A stretch of DNA of 64,000 nt from Eucommia ulmoides (GCA_016647705.1 CM028328.1:8841614-8905613); one strand, 5' to 3'; shown: positions 35,580 through 47,951, numbered from the stretch's first letter. Notes: generated by a model from the letters alone, not told the origin. Translations and numbers: made by a program.

Positions 35580-37940
35580 ATTAGTATATTCTTTTCTTTC
35601 CCAATGAAGATATTTGCACACAATTCAGGTGACAATTTTAGTGATTAATGAATCTGTGTTGATTTTCTTAATTGAGTTTGTTGTTTGAGTTTCCTTACTC
35701 GGTCAGCTTAATCAATTATATTCCCACCATTAAAACAATAACAAAACTTCAAAACATGAAGATTTTCTATCAAATGCAAATTAAATTTTGGCAAAAATGA
35801 ATACTATAATTGAATTTCTTCAAATTATAAAAGAATTGTAAAAAATGTGATTCTTTTAATTAGATAAAAAAAATCGTTTTTTTTCCTCGATGAAAGAAGA
35901 CGATAAAGAAGTAAAAAGAAAATTGGGTAGAAAGTTTGAAATTAGAATAAAGGAAGGAAATAGACTAAAACATCAACATCGAAGATTTCCAATGAAGAGA
36001 GAGAAAATGGTAATGGATTTGCTATATTTTTGTAAGTAGATTTTTTTAATGCATTTTTAAGATTGATTTCGTGTTGAACATGTGCTAAATACCTAAATCC
36101 TTTGTTTGATTTTTGTGTTTTGACCTATATAACTCAGCAGTGGCTTAAAACAAGTATTTGGGAGAGCTTTTTGTCAAATGCTAATTTATATCTCCAAAAG
36201 CACTTTTGGACACGCCAATATTTTTCATTACAAAATCTAGTATATTACTCCAAATATTCATTAGCAAGAATTTATTAATAACGATTTAATAATCAAATCG
36301 AAATGTAAAAAAAAATGATATCGATAATTACATCGAAATGTGAAAGAAAAAAAAAAAAAAAGAACTACCGATAGCCCGTGCATAGCGCGGTCATAAAATT
36401 TAATAGGAACACTAAAATTGAAAGTTTAACCCTAAGGAGAGCTCAATAAAGACAATCTTTTTGCTCCTATTCATCGTAAGCAATCTACTATTGCTAATTC
36501 CTCTACAACTATTCACAACATTTATTCTTCTCAATTTTCTCTCTTTTACCATTTTATTTAAATAAATTTTAAATAACAAATAAATAAGTAAATAAAAAAT
36601 ATAAATGTTTCAATTACTAGACTTTTTATTTTTCTAAAAAAAAAAATCTTTTCTTTTTCTATTTTTTATGTTAATTATTTATTTCTCACATAAGTGTTGA
36701 TAGTAAGTAATGATTTTTTTTAATGAAAATAATTTCATATACAAAACGATATAAAATAGACAAACATAATAAAGGGTAAAAAATAACAATTAAAAAATCT
36801 GTAAGCCCATTGTAACTAAATTTCATAAATAAAAAATATTTAATTCTTAGAATAATTTTAAATTTCAAAGATTCCGTAGCAACTTCCCTTTAAATACTAA
36901 AAAAACTGTAAAAAACAATCATTTATCCTAAAAGTAATAAAAAAATTAGAATTAAAAATGTATTACATAAGTCAATAATATTTAATTCTTAGAATAATTT
37001 TAAATTTAACACCATTTACTCTTTAAATGCTAAAAAAAAGGTATAACAACTAACATTTGATCCAAAAGGTAATAAAAGAAAAATTAAAATTAAAAATATA
37101 TTACATAAACAAATTTAAATAGAAAAATCAAAATTATCCAAAATTGTGATTCTTTTAATAGGGTTATAAGAGTAATTTTTTTATTAGATGGTTTTAAGTA
37201 TTTTTTTTTAATAGTGTAGTAACATGGACAAATAAGTAATATTATATTTAACATCAAATGAAGGGAGTGTCAAAGATATTTTTCAAATGAAGCCGAATAC
37301 CGTTTTAGGTTTTCCAAATTACAAAGGATCACTGAAACTTATTCATATTTTGATTGATAATTATTTTTATTATAATTAATTATATGTCATTTTATCTTTT
37401 TCTTCACTCGTCTCACTTCAACCATTTAATAAAATTATTTCTTTCTATTTATTAATTACATATAAAATTTATTAAATTTCATTTGCTAAAAAAAAATATT
37501 CCTATAATTTTAACCAAACTTATTAGATTATTTTTAAATCCATTAGTTTTAAAAATAAAAAATAAAAAAAAAAAGTCAAATTTTGGAAATCCCCTTCAGG
37601 AGATTATCTTTTTTATTTATTTTTTTAAAAATAAATAAATATGAGTGATGAATATTAATAGTTTTACAGAACATTATTAATTTTTTAGGTTATAATTTTA
37701 TTTTTGTTTTTGAGTGTTGAAATTTATTTTTATTCTATCTACTTAATGTTAATAGAACAAAAACAAAGAGAAAAATTATAAATAATTTATGAAAAATTTA
37801 TTATTTAGTCCTCCGAAGATGGTAAAATTATAAAAAAAAATATTTGACTCAAACAATTGAGTTTATAGTCCTCCAAGAAATTATAAAAAAATGTCCTCAA
37901 CGAACACCTTCCATGTTTTTTCTCATTTACGAATGGTGCC
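35580..37940. other. AT-rich intergenic DNA
   Basis: No gene recognised. Contains TAGCCCGTGCATAGCGCGG at 36370-36390, a short GC-rich imperfect hairpin of a kind seen at transposon ends. Confidence 0.45.
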
Positions 37941-37944
37941 ATTA

Positions 37945-38275
37945 GAATTTATGTATGAATGTTTACTCAGTATTTGGGAATAATATTTTAGTCCACTCAA
38001 TATTTCATTTAACAAATAGTTCACATGTTCTGTGTGAATTTTCACTCAGTATTTCAGAATAAATATTTTAGTTCACCCATTATTTCACTCAATAGTAGTC
38101 TGCACATTTTGTGTGAATAGTTTACTCAATATTTCACTCAACAAATAATTCAATTTTTTTTTTTGTGAATGATCATTCAATATTTCAGAACAATATTTCA
38201 ATTTACTTATTATTTTACTCAACAATAGTTCACACATTCTCTGTGAATGTTTACTCATTATTTCAGTTCACAGAT
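37945..38275. repeat. Degenerate tandem repeat, unit about 75-80 bp
   Basis: Four to five copies of TGTGAATGTTTACTCAGTATTTCAGAATAATATTT-like text followed by CACTCAAYATTTCACTCAACAA and AGTTCACACATTCTG variants. One copy is internally shortened near 38115-38165. Confidence 0.7.
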
Positions 38276-38279
38276 CTGG

Positions 38280-40900
38280 AATGTCAAATCTCAAAATTTC
38301 CAAATCTGAGTCAGAAAGAGTGGTGAACGACAAGCATGGAGCATGATGATGAATGAGGAGTTTAGATCTGGACAACGAACTGACGAATCATGGCGAGACG
38401 CCAAGATGACGGTTGGGCAAACGGCGGCGTCCAGATCTTGATGCACTAAGCAAAATATTGTTGTCGTTCGCAGCTTAAGTTTCTAAACAAGTATAATTGA
38501 CATGTATATGCAGTCGAATTCAGTAAAACTATAACTACATTTTCGTTGGTGTTTTTTATTTTTGTAATCTATTAAGAAATATAGCAAACTCATAAAAACA
38601 TAATAATTAATTATTGTGTATTGTAAAGGAACGGAATGATTCCCCCTTCTTTTTATTTTATTTTTTATTTTTTTGGGTAAATCGGAATGATTCCCCACTT
38701 TGCAGTTTGGTAATGAGTTCATTGTCATTTTATCTCATCATCAGATAAAGGAGTAAAAAAAAAGACTAAAAGTTTTATCATTTTAGAAAGACAAAAGTTT
38801 TACATTAAAAATAAATAAAATGAAAAAGTTACACGAATGAATGATTGCCAGTCACTTCACCTGGAAAGTTCAAAGTTGAGAAAAGGTAATTTAGCCCGGT
38901 TTGGTAACCGTTCCCATTCTCATATATTTGTGATTTCTGTTTGAGACATAACGTTTGGTAAATCTGTTTCCGTTCTCATTCTCAGCATAATAGGCCTCCA
39001 ATCTAAGTTTGCACTGCATTTCCATCAAAGAGTTTTTTTGTTGTTCTTGAGAGAGTTCAACATATTTCTATTTCGTTTGGCTTTTGGTTTCTAGTGTTGG
39101 TAGCAGTAGCAACTTGATTGTTGTATCATGTGAAACAGACGCTCATTCAAACTATAAGCAAGCACCTAGCAGGGACAAAATTTGTTTCGAGAACAAATCA
39201 TCAAACGATTGTCTCGATCATTTCCTTTGGTATTATGTTTCTGTTTGTTTTATTATATAGTAAGTATTTTTGTTTCTGTTTATTCTAATATACGATTTGT
39301 ATTTGTATTTCTGTTTTTGTTCTATAATACACTAACTATCTTGTTTGTGTTTTTCATTTAGTATTGTAATATCATTTTCTTCTACATTTTTGTATTATCA
39401 TCAGTTATCTAGAATGTATCCGTAACAAATAAATTAAAATTGTTTCACCTTCATTTTTTATATTTTAATTAATAATTAAATTTATGGGCCATATTTTACC
39501 AACATTTTATTGGATATAAAACCAATGACAGATAGAGGATATTAATATTTTGTTTTATCCGTTTTACATGTTCATTGTGTTTCAGTGTTATATGCAACAT
39601 AATCGTATCCTAAAACTCAGTCACATTCCAAACAAATACAAATTTTCTGTAAATATAAAAATTTGCAAAAGTCCTACGACTTTCACCCAGAAAATTGCAT
39701 TCAACACACAAATTCATGCATAAAATAAAATGTTGGATCTGGCAATAGATGCATTTATGTTGAATACAACATGAATAATATTTTTGTGAGTTAATGTGTT
39801 GAATTCAACACAACTGGATTCAACCATTAAAACAATATGCGTGTTTTTTTTCTTTGATCCAAAATACATGATCAGGTAATCATGTTAAAGATAAAAAGAA
39901 ATGTGATTATTTCAATATAATTTGTTGATGAAAATTAAAATTACGAAATGATTAATTGGGTGATTTTACAATAAACATTTTCAAATGATTGTTTATGGTA
40001 ATTGTTCTAAAATTTTAGAATACGTATTTACGAAAATTATTGGACTGTAAATATGAAATGTAACTATTATGTAAAAGGACCGATTTGTCCATATATATTC
40101 TAAAAAAGTTAGTTGGTCGATTCGTTTAGTAGTTTTTGGTCAAAAAGAACCCCCACTAAACGCCCGAAATCAACCTACAATTTCATTAATTAAGTCACAC
40201 AAAAAAAAGAACAATAAAAACTGTAAAATCGATTGATAATTAAAAATAATAATATTTTCAATATAGCATTATGATTATTCAAACCTTAACGCTAAAAATG
40301 TTCAACACGTTAAGAAAGAGGATAAATTTTATTTTAAATCCTTTGATCATATTTTTATGTTGTCTAATAAATTTGTACGTTTCACTTTAAATCATGTATC
40401 TTTAACTACGATTTTAATTAATCTTTTTATATAATTTGATTGTTAAATTAGACAGAATTAAGGGTAAATTAGTAACTTATATTTATTTATTTTTATTTGT
40501 TTTGTATTCATTTTTTTCTTTTTTTCTTTTCCTTATTCATTGTTGTTCTTTGTCTTCTTCGCCGCTCTTCTCCACCCCCCACTCTCTCTCCACCCCCACC
40601 CCCACCCCCACCCCACCCCCTCTCTCTGGCCAAATCAAGGAGAGCTTAGGCAAGATTTTGGCGCTTCAGTTCTTTTCGTTCCTTTTGTGTTATTGATGCA
40701 GTGAGTTTCAGTTCATTTCAGTTCTCTCCGTTCATTCTAGCAAGTTTCATGTTCAATTCTCTCCATCTAGATCTAAGCTATTGATGTTTAAAAACAAGCT
40801 ATTAATTTCCTTTTTCGAGTTAATCTTGTTTGTATTAAATTGAATTTTGAACCCTAAGTTTTTGGTGAATTTTGTGGCACATGTTGTTCTTCTCAGATTT
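38280..40900. other. Intergenic DNA without recognised genes
   Basis: Contains a MITE-like terminus (GTTTGGTAACCGTTCCCATT near 38899) without an identified partner, a GTTGAATTCAAC palindrome near 39801, and a C-rich microsatellite (CCACCCCCACCCC) at 40590-40620. No supported coding region. Confidence 0.4.
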
Positions 40901-40904
40901 AACA

Positions 40905-41222
40905 AACGCGATGTGTTAGACTCCGGCGGCACGATTGATGGTGGTGTTGCGTTGACGGAATTATCCGCTCTTCAGATCGATGCCGATCCTCTCCAAATCG
41001 CCGAACCATGCCAACACCATGGAGTTCAAATCCAAATCCGTGTGGTTGTCGTTGATATCCTTGAATTCCACGTCTATTGGTGAAGTGCACGTCTCCGAAT
41101 AGCTTCAAACTACTGAGAGCCAACGTTCCGAATTCTAATTCAGTAGTTTCGATGCCTCTAACTTCGTCAGAAAAATATAGAAATAAAATCAAATGTACAC
41201 ACACGTACAGCAGAGAAGACAT
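40905..41222 (-). pseudogene. L-type lectin receptor kinase (class VIII) N-terminal fragment
   Basis: Minus strand: an ATG at 41222 begins a signal-peptide-like MSSLLYVCVHLILFLYFSD, then FGTLALSSLKLFGDVHF, which matches the start of LecRK-VIII lectin domains. After a frameshift near 41085 the text reads IDVEFKDINDNHTDLDLNSM, VLAWFGDLERIGIDLKSG, then TAA. These match two lectin-domain segments that in intact proteins are separated by about 80 residues, so an internal deletion is implied. The rest of the lectin domain, the transmembrane helix and the kinase are absent. Non-functional. Confidence 0.75.
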
Positions 41223-41700
41223 TGCTAGAGGGGGATAGTATGTGGATGGTTGGGGAATGAGGGGGATAGGGGGGTATGGGTGGTTGTGGTGATGGGGTTT
41301 AGTTCGACGATGTCGGGGCAAAGCAAGGGTTGTGAAATGGTCGATGATGGTGAAAAAACAACAAAGAAGAAAAAAGAAAAATAAAAAAGAGATAGGAAAA
41401 AAGAAAACAAATAAAATATAAATAATTTTTAAAAAATATAAATTTATAATTTTTTTCGTAATTTCGTCCGATTTGAACATAAAATTTAATAGAAAGACAT
41501 TTTAAAATCAAATTCTTACTCAGAGGTTTAAAGTAAATCGCAATAAAATTATGACCATATAAAAATGTGTCAATACTCAGAGAGTCTAAAATAGATTTTT
41601 TTTTTTTTTTTTAGAAGGGCCCTCATTAATATAATATTTGCATAGAGATGAATACAATGATATTTAACGATAGTTTAAAACATGAAAATGTTGAAAAATT
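41223..41700. other. Low-complexity intergenic DNA
   Basis: No gene recognised; G-rich then A-rich stretches. Confidence 0.4.
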
Positions 41701-41708
41701 CTTTGGTC

Positions 41709-41866
41709 TAATAAACAATTGGAAATTGACAGATATAAAAATTAATACATACATACATAATATATGTATATATATATACACACACACTAATAAACAATTG
41801 GAAATTGACAGATATAAAAATTAATACATACATACATATATATATGTGTGTGTGTGTGTGTCTATA
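41709..41866. repeat. Tandem duplication of 79 bp with TA/CA microsatellites
   Basis: TAATAAACAATTGGAAATTG and the following bases recur identically from 41788, each followed by ACATACATA and TA, CA or TG runs. Confidence 0.8.
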
Positions 41867-41869
41867 TAT

Positions 41870-42667
41870 ATATATTATTTATTTATTAGTTTAATTTGAA
41901 GATCTCAATTTTGTGTGTCAAGACGCTTGCATAATTGAGTTTTAATTTATACTTTCATATTATTCAATTAAAATTTAATTTAATTATGATGCCATTTTTA
42001 TTCTATATTAACCATCAAATGTGTAAAAGTTTGCTCGCGTAACAATAATTTAAAAAAAAAAAATTTATATATTACATAAAAATCGTTGTAATTTTTTATA
42101 TAAAACATTACAGTAACTTTTATGACGTATAGTAATTTTAAATTTTTTATAAAATTATTAAATTTTTCGAAAAAAAAAATTACTGTATCGAGTAGAAATA
42201 GATAGGATGAATAATAAATTATACAATTTGGGATGTTGACAGCAAAAAAAAAAAAAAAATCGGTTTTAATTTCAAATTGTAAAACAAATCGAGATAAAGA
42301 TATTTAAAATCTAAAATTATAACGATGAAAATAAAATAAAAATTTAGAGGTTCAGTAGACATCCCAAGGATACGACCCATTTTGTGCTGTACAGAGAGAT
42401 ACGTATATACTCGATTTTGGCTGCTAGATAAGATGTCTTCTCTGCCTCTCACTCTATTGAATCTCTAACAGAACACTCGCTCACTTTGTCCTAAAAGGGC
42501 CTTTTCCTTTACAAATCACTGTCGATTCATCAAATAACTGGTATTTTGGAAAGAGAACCAACTTGGTTGAATTTCATTTTTTGGGTCTCCAAGGAAATCG
42601 AAATTCGTATGTGGGCTTCCTTCAGCCACCCATATCACCCATCTCTCTGTGGATCAAACTTCACCTT
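41870..42667. other. Upstream region of the SPS gene
   Basis: AT-rich, no gene. The likely SPS promoter lies in the last few hundred bases, but no clear TATA box can be assigned without the transcription start. Confidence 0.4.
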
Positions 42668-42720
42668 CTCTTCTCTCTCTCTCTCTCTCTTCTTTCTCTC
42701 TCTCTCTCAAGAGAGAGAAA
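42668..42720. repeat. CT-rich microsatellite in the SPS leader
   Basis: A (CT)n tract of about 40 bases followed directly by AAGAGAGAGAAA, so the ends can pair. It lies 150-200 bases before the SPS start codon. CT/GA tracts in plant leaders are common and can bind BPC factors; function here is inferred. Confidence 0.5.
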
Positions 42721-42870
42721 ACTAAACTGGTGAAGGTTTTTTTTAAAAAAAAAATAAACTCACTCTTGGACTTGCTTGAAATGGTTGCTTGCTCGGAAGG
42801 TGTTTGTTATATTGCCTGAGTGAGCGATTTTCCAGAGGTGGGTCTTTGATTGGGGACGAAAATCTCGAGG

Positions 42871-45800
42871 ATGATGTCAATGGCATGCCATAATCTTGAC
42901 TTTGGCCGAACAATGTTGGATTTGGGCACTTGCGCTTGTTCCTCAAACGCTTCGTTCGAACGTTTCCCGGCGAGAAGTTGTGCGAAGAAGGCGTTCAGGA
43001 GTGTTAGTGGCGGCGGCTGCAAAGCTCGGAAATTGATGTGTTGCCGGCGTGACGTTGGCCGGTGTCGGGTGTTTTCAACCAAAGCTCCTGAAACTCTGCT
43101 TAACGGTAATTAAATGATTTAACTCACCATGGGTTTGATTTGTTCTTACGTTATTCTGTTTTTCAGTGAAAAATCATTGAAATTTAAGGTTTTTGGTTTG
43201 GTTTTTGTGGCTGTGTTCTATCGGCGTTGCTCCAGATTCTCCACCAGTATTGGGGCTTAAGCAAGAGCCTGAATGCACAATTTCACTATCAAATTTGTTT
43301 GAAATAGTTGCTGATGATCTTCAGACATTGAACAAGAATTTACAGTCAGTGAGTACCCCTTTTTTCTTACAACCTGAGAAAATTGCCTTTTTGAATGGTG
43401 TTTTATCAACAAAGTTGTTCTAAAAGTAGTTGTAATTGTTCATTATAAATTTAGAAAACTGAATGGGCCTAACTCACTCTCAAAAGAGGCTTTATATATA
43501 ACTCAGGATGGGATTCAACACGCCCCCTCATGGACAGGGTGAACTTTGACAAACCATTGTGAACGATATCGAGGAGCCCATCATTGATATTGATATGGGA
43601 TTCAATACGCCCAACATCATAAAAAAGTCTGACTCTCATACCATGTAGGAATTCAATGGGCCTAACTCACTCTCAGAAGATGCTTTATAAGATGAAGATT
43701 GCCCTAAGCTTTATCTATAGCTCATGATCGGGTAACACAGGTGATGTGTGGGATTCAACAATAAGTACAATGATAACGAAAAAGGAAAATTGGGACAGAT
43801 TATAGAACATATTTATTGTTTACCACCACGAAATTTAAGAGGCTGTTTGGTTGCGGTGGAATTAGATCCTTGGAATTCATTTTTTATTTCCAGATTCTCA
43901 AGGATATAATTCCATGCTGCCAAGCACTGTCTTATTATTCCATGAATTCCGGCTCGAGCTCCTGCATTTGCCTTCCTTTATTGGTTCTATCTCCTATTCA
44001 CGGAAGTCACTAATTCATGGAAGTCATAAGGACCCGTTTGGTTGTCCTTCAATTCGTAAATTGTACAATCTTTGTATTATTGAATTTATGAACTTTAGCC
44101 TTTCGTTGTAGGAAAAAAAAAAGAATAATTACTCAAATTGGCTGGAGTAATCCTTTCAGTTCTAGTTTAAATGTTTAAAACAATTCCTATAACTGGGTAA
44201 TATAAACAATTGGCTCCTGCTATTGTGGGATCTGGAGAGGGTTAAACGTACGCAGCCTTACCACTGTATATAAAGAGGGTGTTTCAAAGATTTGAACCCA
44301 ATATTTTCAAGTCACGATGGAGCAAACCCAAGGCTCACCCTCATAAACTACCAAACAGGCCCTAATGTTTTTCATTGATGCTTTTCTACTGTGGTTTAGG
44401 CCGACTTTTACTCTGTCTCTAGTCGCTGTTATTTCAATATGAAATATGTCCTATGCATTGCTTATCCGCTAGTATGAATTGTCATCAAAACTGTTTAATC
44501 CATTTTAAAATGGAGGCAAAAAATGTTTAAAAATTATAATCTTTTGAGTATCTGCTGCAAGTTCTTGTCCTGATGAAGAACATTGGTCAGATTGTTGGCG
44601 CAGAAAACCCGGTTTTGATGTCTGCAGCTGAGCAGATCTTCAGTGCCGGTGGAAAGAGGATGAGACCGGCTTTGGTTTTTTTAGCGTCAAGAGCTACAGC
44701 CGAAATTGCAGGCCTCAAGTGAGAACCCCATGATCTCTCTCTCTCTCAAGATGTTTTTACTATGTTAAATTCAATCAAAAATTAAAGTTTTGGATTATTT
44801 CTGATTTTTTTTCCAGAGAACTCACAACAAAACACAGGCGTTTGGCAGAGATCATTGAGATGATTCACACTGCGAGCTTGATACATGATGATGTGCTCGA
44901 TGAAAGCAAAATGAGAAGAGGTAGAAGCATTTTTTTAATTTTTTCTAACAAAGCCAAAATAATAATATATAAATAAATAAAAAAGAAGAAGAAAAGAACT
45001 GGAAAACTAAATATTAACCATTCAGGACCTTAGTAATACTTCGTCTTTTCATCAAGTTAGGCACCATTTGCTAACGGTTTTTAAATACTTTTCGGGTTTT
45101 AGCAAAGAAGATATTTAATTTTAAAAATGTTTTTTTTTTTACTTAAAAATGTATTTTTAAAAATAAAAATAAAAATAAAAAAGTAAAAACATGTATTTAA
45201 TGTATTTTTTTTTCAATTTTTATATTTTAGGACATTGATAGAAATCGATGGACCAGAATTTCGCTCATTTTTTTCCACCATCTATAGATTTTTTTATTTT
45301 TATTTTGCTTGAGATGATTAGATAACAATAAGAAATATAACATAATCAAACACAATTTTGAGTTTTATTTCTGCTTGAAAGTAAAAGTATTTCTTTTGTT
45401 TAACTAACTCATTTACCGTCATCAAAAGCGAAACAATGCCTTACTTAATCCTATATCTTTTGGCAGGAAAAGATACGGTTCATCAACTCTATGGTACAAG
45501 AGTGGCGGTCCTGGCGGGGGATTTCATGTTTGCGCAGTCGTCTTGGTATTTGGCTAATCTCGAAAACCTTGAAGTGATAAAGCTCATCAGCCAAGTATGT
45601 CATAGTTTTAGCCTGCAATTTCCTATTCCTTGAAACCCTAAGGACCTGTTTGGTTTGAAATCTTAGAAAAAAGATATTCCCTCTCATTTATAACCTGACG
45701 ACCAACCCATTCCACATCCTATGTGGGATAAACCTAACAATCTCCCCGGCCTTTGGTCGGCTAACCCTTGATCAATCTCTCCCTTTGTGACTATTAGGCC

Positions 45801-46640
45801 AGAGATATTGTAATTTGGACTCTGATTCTAGTATAGGATGATCTTGAATCTCTCTCAACCTCAAAAGTTAACTCATATGGTGAGGTTTTTTTTCACATTT
45901 ATAACCTGACTACCAGCTCCTTTCATATCCACCGTGGGATAAACTCAACAATAGTTCAGGTTTTGAAAATAAACTGATTTGCCAAAATCCATGTGAAACT
46001 TGTTTTCAGATCGCAAGCCAAACAGACCCTAAAGATACCAAATGTTCCGACAAAAATTTACCCTTTTCTTATTTTTTTCTTCCTTTTGCAGGTCATTAAA
46101 GATTTTGCAAGCGGCGAAATAAAACAGGCGTCGAGCCTATTTGACTGTGATGTCGATCTCGAGGAGTACCTCATCAAGAGCTACTACAAGACCGCCTCCT
46201 TAATCGCCGCCAGCACCAAAGGAGCTGCCATTTTCAGCGGGGTCCATGCTGACGTCAGCAGCCACATGTACCAGTATGGCAAGAACCTCGGACTGTCCTT
46301 CCAGGTGGTCGACGACATTCTCGATTTCACCCAGTCGGCCGAACAGCTTGGAAAACCCGCCGGCAGTGACCTGGTAAAGGGCAACCTGACAGCGCCTGTG
46401 ATTTTTGCTCTCGAAAACGAGCCAAAATTACGAGAAATCATTGAATCAGAGTTCTGCGAAACAGGTTCCCTCGAGGAGGCGATCGGATTGGTTAAGAACA
46501 GCGGGGGGATCGAGCGGGCCCGGGCATTGGCAAAAGAGAAGGCCGATCTCGCTGTCGAGAGCCTCCGGTGCTTGCCCCCGAGTCTGTTCAGGATGGCTCT
46601 TGAGGAGATGGTAAGGTTTAATCTCGAGAGGATCGTTTAA
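42871..46640 (+). CDS. SPS: Solanesyl-diphosphate synthase, plastid type (SPS1/SPS2), six exons
   Basis: Exons 42871-43105, 43236-43348, 44591-44718, 44817-44920, 45467-45594 and 46092-46640 join in frame to 418 residues; Arabidopsis SPS1 and SPS2 are about 406 and 417 as I recall. Residues 1 to about 75 are Ser/Arg/Cys-rich and basic, fitting a plastid transit peptide. GGKRMRP (136-142) binds isopentenyl diphosphate, and the aspartate-rich motifs [12 protein letters not shown] (from 183) and DDILDF (310-315) bind Mg and the allylic diphosphate. The enzyme extends farnesyl or geranylgeranyl diphosphate to the C45 chain used for plastoquinone-9. The first ATG of the pair at 42871 is taken as start because it aligns with the MM start of the Arabidopsis protein. 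Introns 2, 4 and 5 contain mobile elements. All domains are intact; very likely functional. Confidence 0.95.
43450..43760 (-). mobile_element. TRIM element in SPS intron 2
   Basis: Two short LTRs, about 43450-43520 and 43644-43760, share ATGGGCCTAACTCACTCTCA near one end and TGGGATTCAACA at the other. Beside the right LTR, TCTCATACCA is a degenerate copia-type primer site; beside the left LTR, CGCCCCCTCA is a polypurine tract on the minus strand. Flanks ATAAA (43445-43449) and ATAAG (43761-43765) are a near-perfect target duplication. At 311 bp this is a terminal-repeat retrotransposon in miniature with no coding sequence. Confidence 0.75.
43839..44362. mobile_element. Tourist-like MITE in SPS intron 2
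   Basis: Left end GAGGCTGTTTGGTTG and right end (reverse complement) GGGCCTGTTTGGTAG, flanked by TAA at 43836-43838 and 44363-44365. An internal GGACCCGTTTGGTTG near 44031 suggests a second nested terminus. Confidence 0.65.
45060..45440. mobile_element. MITE-like element in SPS intron 4, spanning the duplication boundary
   Basis: Left GGCACCATTTGCTAACGG after TTA (45057-45059) and right end (reverse complement) GGCATTGTTTCGCTTTTG before TTA (45441-45443). The downstream copy starts resembling copy 1 inside this element (about 45312 against 54357). Confidence 0.5.
45642..46029. mobile_element. Tourist-like MITE in SPS intron 5
   Basis: Left GGACCTGTTTGGTTTG and right end (reverse complement) GGGTCTGTTTGGCTTG, flanked by TAA at 45639-45641 and 46030-46032. 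The counterpart in the SPS pseudogene (about 54674-54839) is much shorter because it lacks the TRIM-like insert. Confidence 0.65.
45680..45950 (-). mobile_element. TRIM-like insert within the intron 5 MITE
   Basis: TATAACCTGACYACC followed by a TGTGGGATAAACCTAACA-like end occurs at about 45690-45739 and again, as CGTGGGATAAACTCAACA, at 45905-45950. A polypurine-like complement (TCTCCCCGG) follows the first. The primer site is degenerate. It is absent from the SPS pseudogene copy. Confidence 0.45.
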
Positions 46641-47221
46641 AACGGTGTTTGCTGTTCCCAGAACAGAATGGAATTGTTTCTGGATTTCCGATTCTGGTTC
46701 ATATTTCTGGGAATGCGAACACTAAAGAAATGCCGCCATATTTATATCGGAAATTGAAGCTGGTTTTTGAGGTTTCGTTGTTACCGTTACAACAGGAACA
46801 TCAAGGGGTACGAGGTATTGAGATGGCAGTGTTTCTTGGAAAGGATAATAGTAAGATATTTACATTTAAAACCCATTGTTGTATATTACCAAAAATTTTA
46901 TATTTGCTTTTGACGATTAATTATATATTCTTTTGAAAATTAATATACTTTTTAAGTTTGAAAATATTGGATTTTCATCTCACCATCCTTAATTCGATTC
47001 ATTTCAGTTAAATCTTAATTGTGGAAGCAACAACACGTGAATCGCACTTGTTAATTTTTTAGTTTTGTTTTTTCATATGTTTAATTGGACTAATTAGAGC
47101 AAAAATTAAACTTAAGACACTTTAAAAATTATAGTATCATGGGGGTAATATTGATATCACACTTGAATATCAAGTGCAAAGTGTGCTTTAGCCAATTTTA
47201 ATTAAATATACTTTACATTTT
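46641..47221. other. SPS 3' region and spacer
   Basis: No further gene. Shares sequence with 55453-55965 downstream of the SPS pseudogene, apart from about 70 bases at 46695-46765 that copy 2 lacks. Confidence 0.5.
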
Positions 47222-47951
47222 AGATATTTTGAACCGTTAGATAAAAAATTAGTTAAATTGTTTAGATTAAATGACATTTTAAACCTTTATCAATTTTACA
47301 TATCCCTAATCCTACTATTCTTTTTCAACCGCCGTCCCCTAACGAAATTACCCCCCTACCACCACAACTTCACGGCTCACACAAAGGCCACCATCACTAT
47401 TTTTTCCTTGTCTGTTATGCCTTTGTCCCCCTTTCAAGGCTAATTACCACCACTGTACACGATAACTACCGCCACAACTGTTAAAAACTACAGATCCGCG
47501 ACCACCACCACAACCACTAGATGTTGTTAAATATATTGGCCTGTTTTAGTTCAAAAATATTGTTTTTTAGATGGTGTTTATCTTGTCTTTTTGTTGTTAA
47601 AAATCTTTCAATGAAAATAATTTATTCTATAAATCACAAAATATTTTATATTTCAAATGTTTTGAAATATTGGATAAAAAATTGGTTCAACTGTTCAGAT
47701 CAAATGACATTTTAAACCTTAACAATTTTACATATTTCTAATCCTACTATTATTTTTCAATCACCTTCCCCTAATGAAATTACCCCTACCACAACTTCGT
47801 GCCCCTCACAAAGACCACCACCACTATTTTCTACGTGTTTATGAATCTGTCTTTGTCCCCCTTTCAAGGCTAATTACCACCGCATACGATGACCACCGAC
47901 ACCACCTTTAAGTGTTACAGATCCGCGACCACCACTACCACCACCACCAGA
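47222..47951. repeat. Direct duplication of about 300 bp with 135-bp spacer
   Basis: 47222-47522 and 47657-47951 share GATAAAAAATTRGTT, AAATGACATTTTAAACCTT, CCCCTTTCAAGGCTAATTAC and TACAGATCCGCGACCACCAC in the same order. Each has one C-rich and one AT-rich half. Not seen in duplicate copy 2. Confidence 0.7.

Noticed and set aside
36360..36400. TAGCCCGTGCATAGCGCGG as a Helitron 3' hairpin
   Set aside because: No CTRR end at the right distance and no partner 5' end found.
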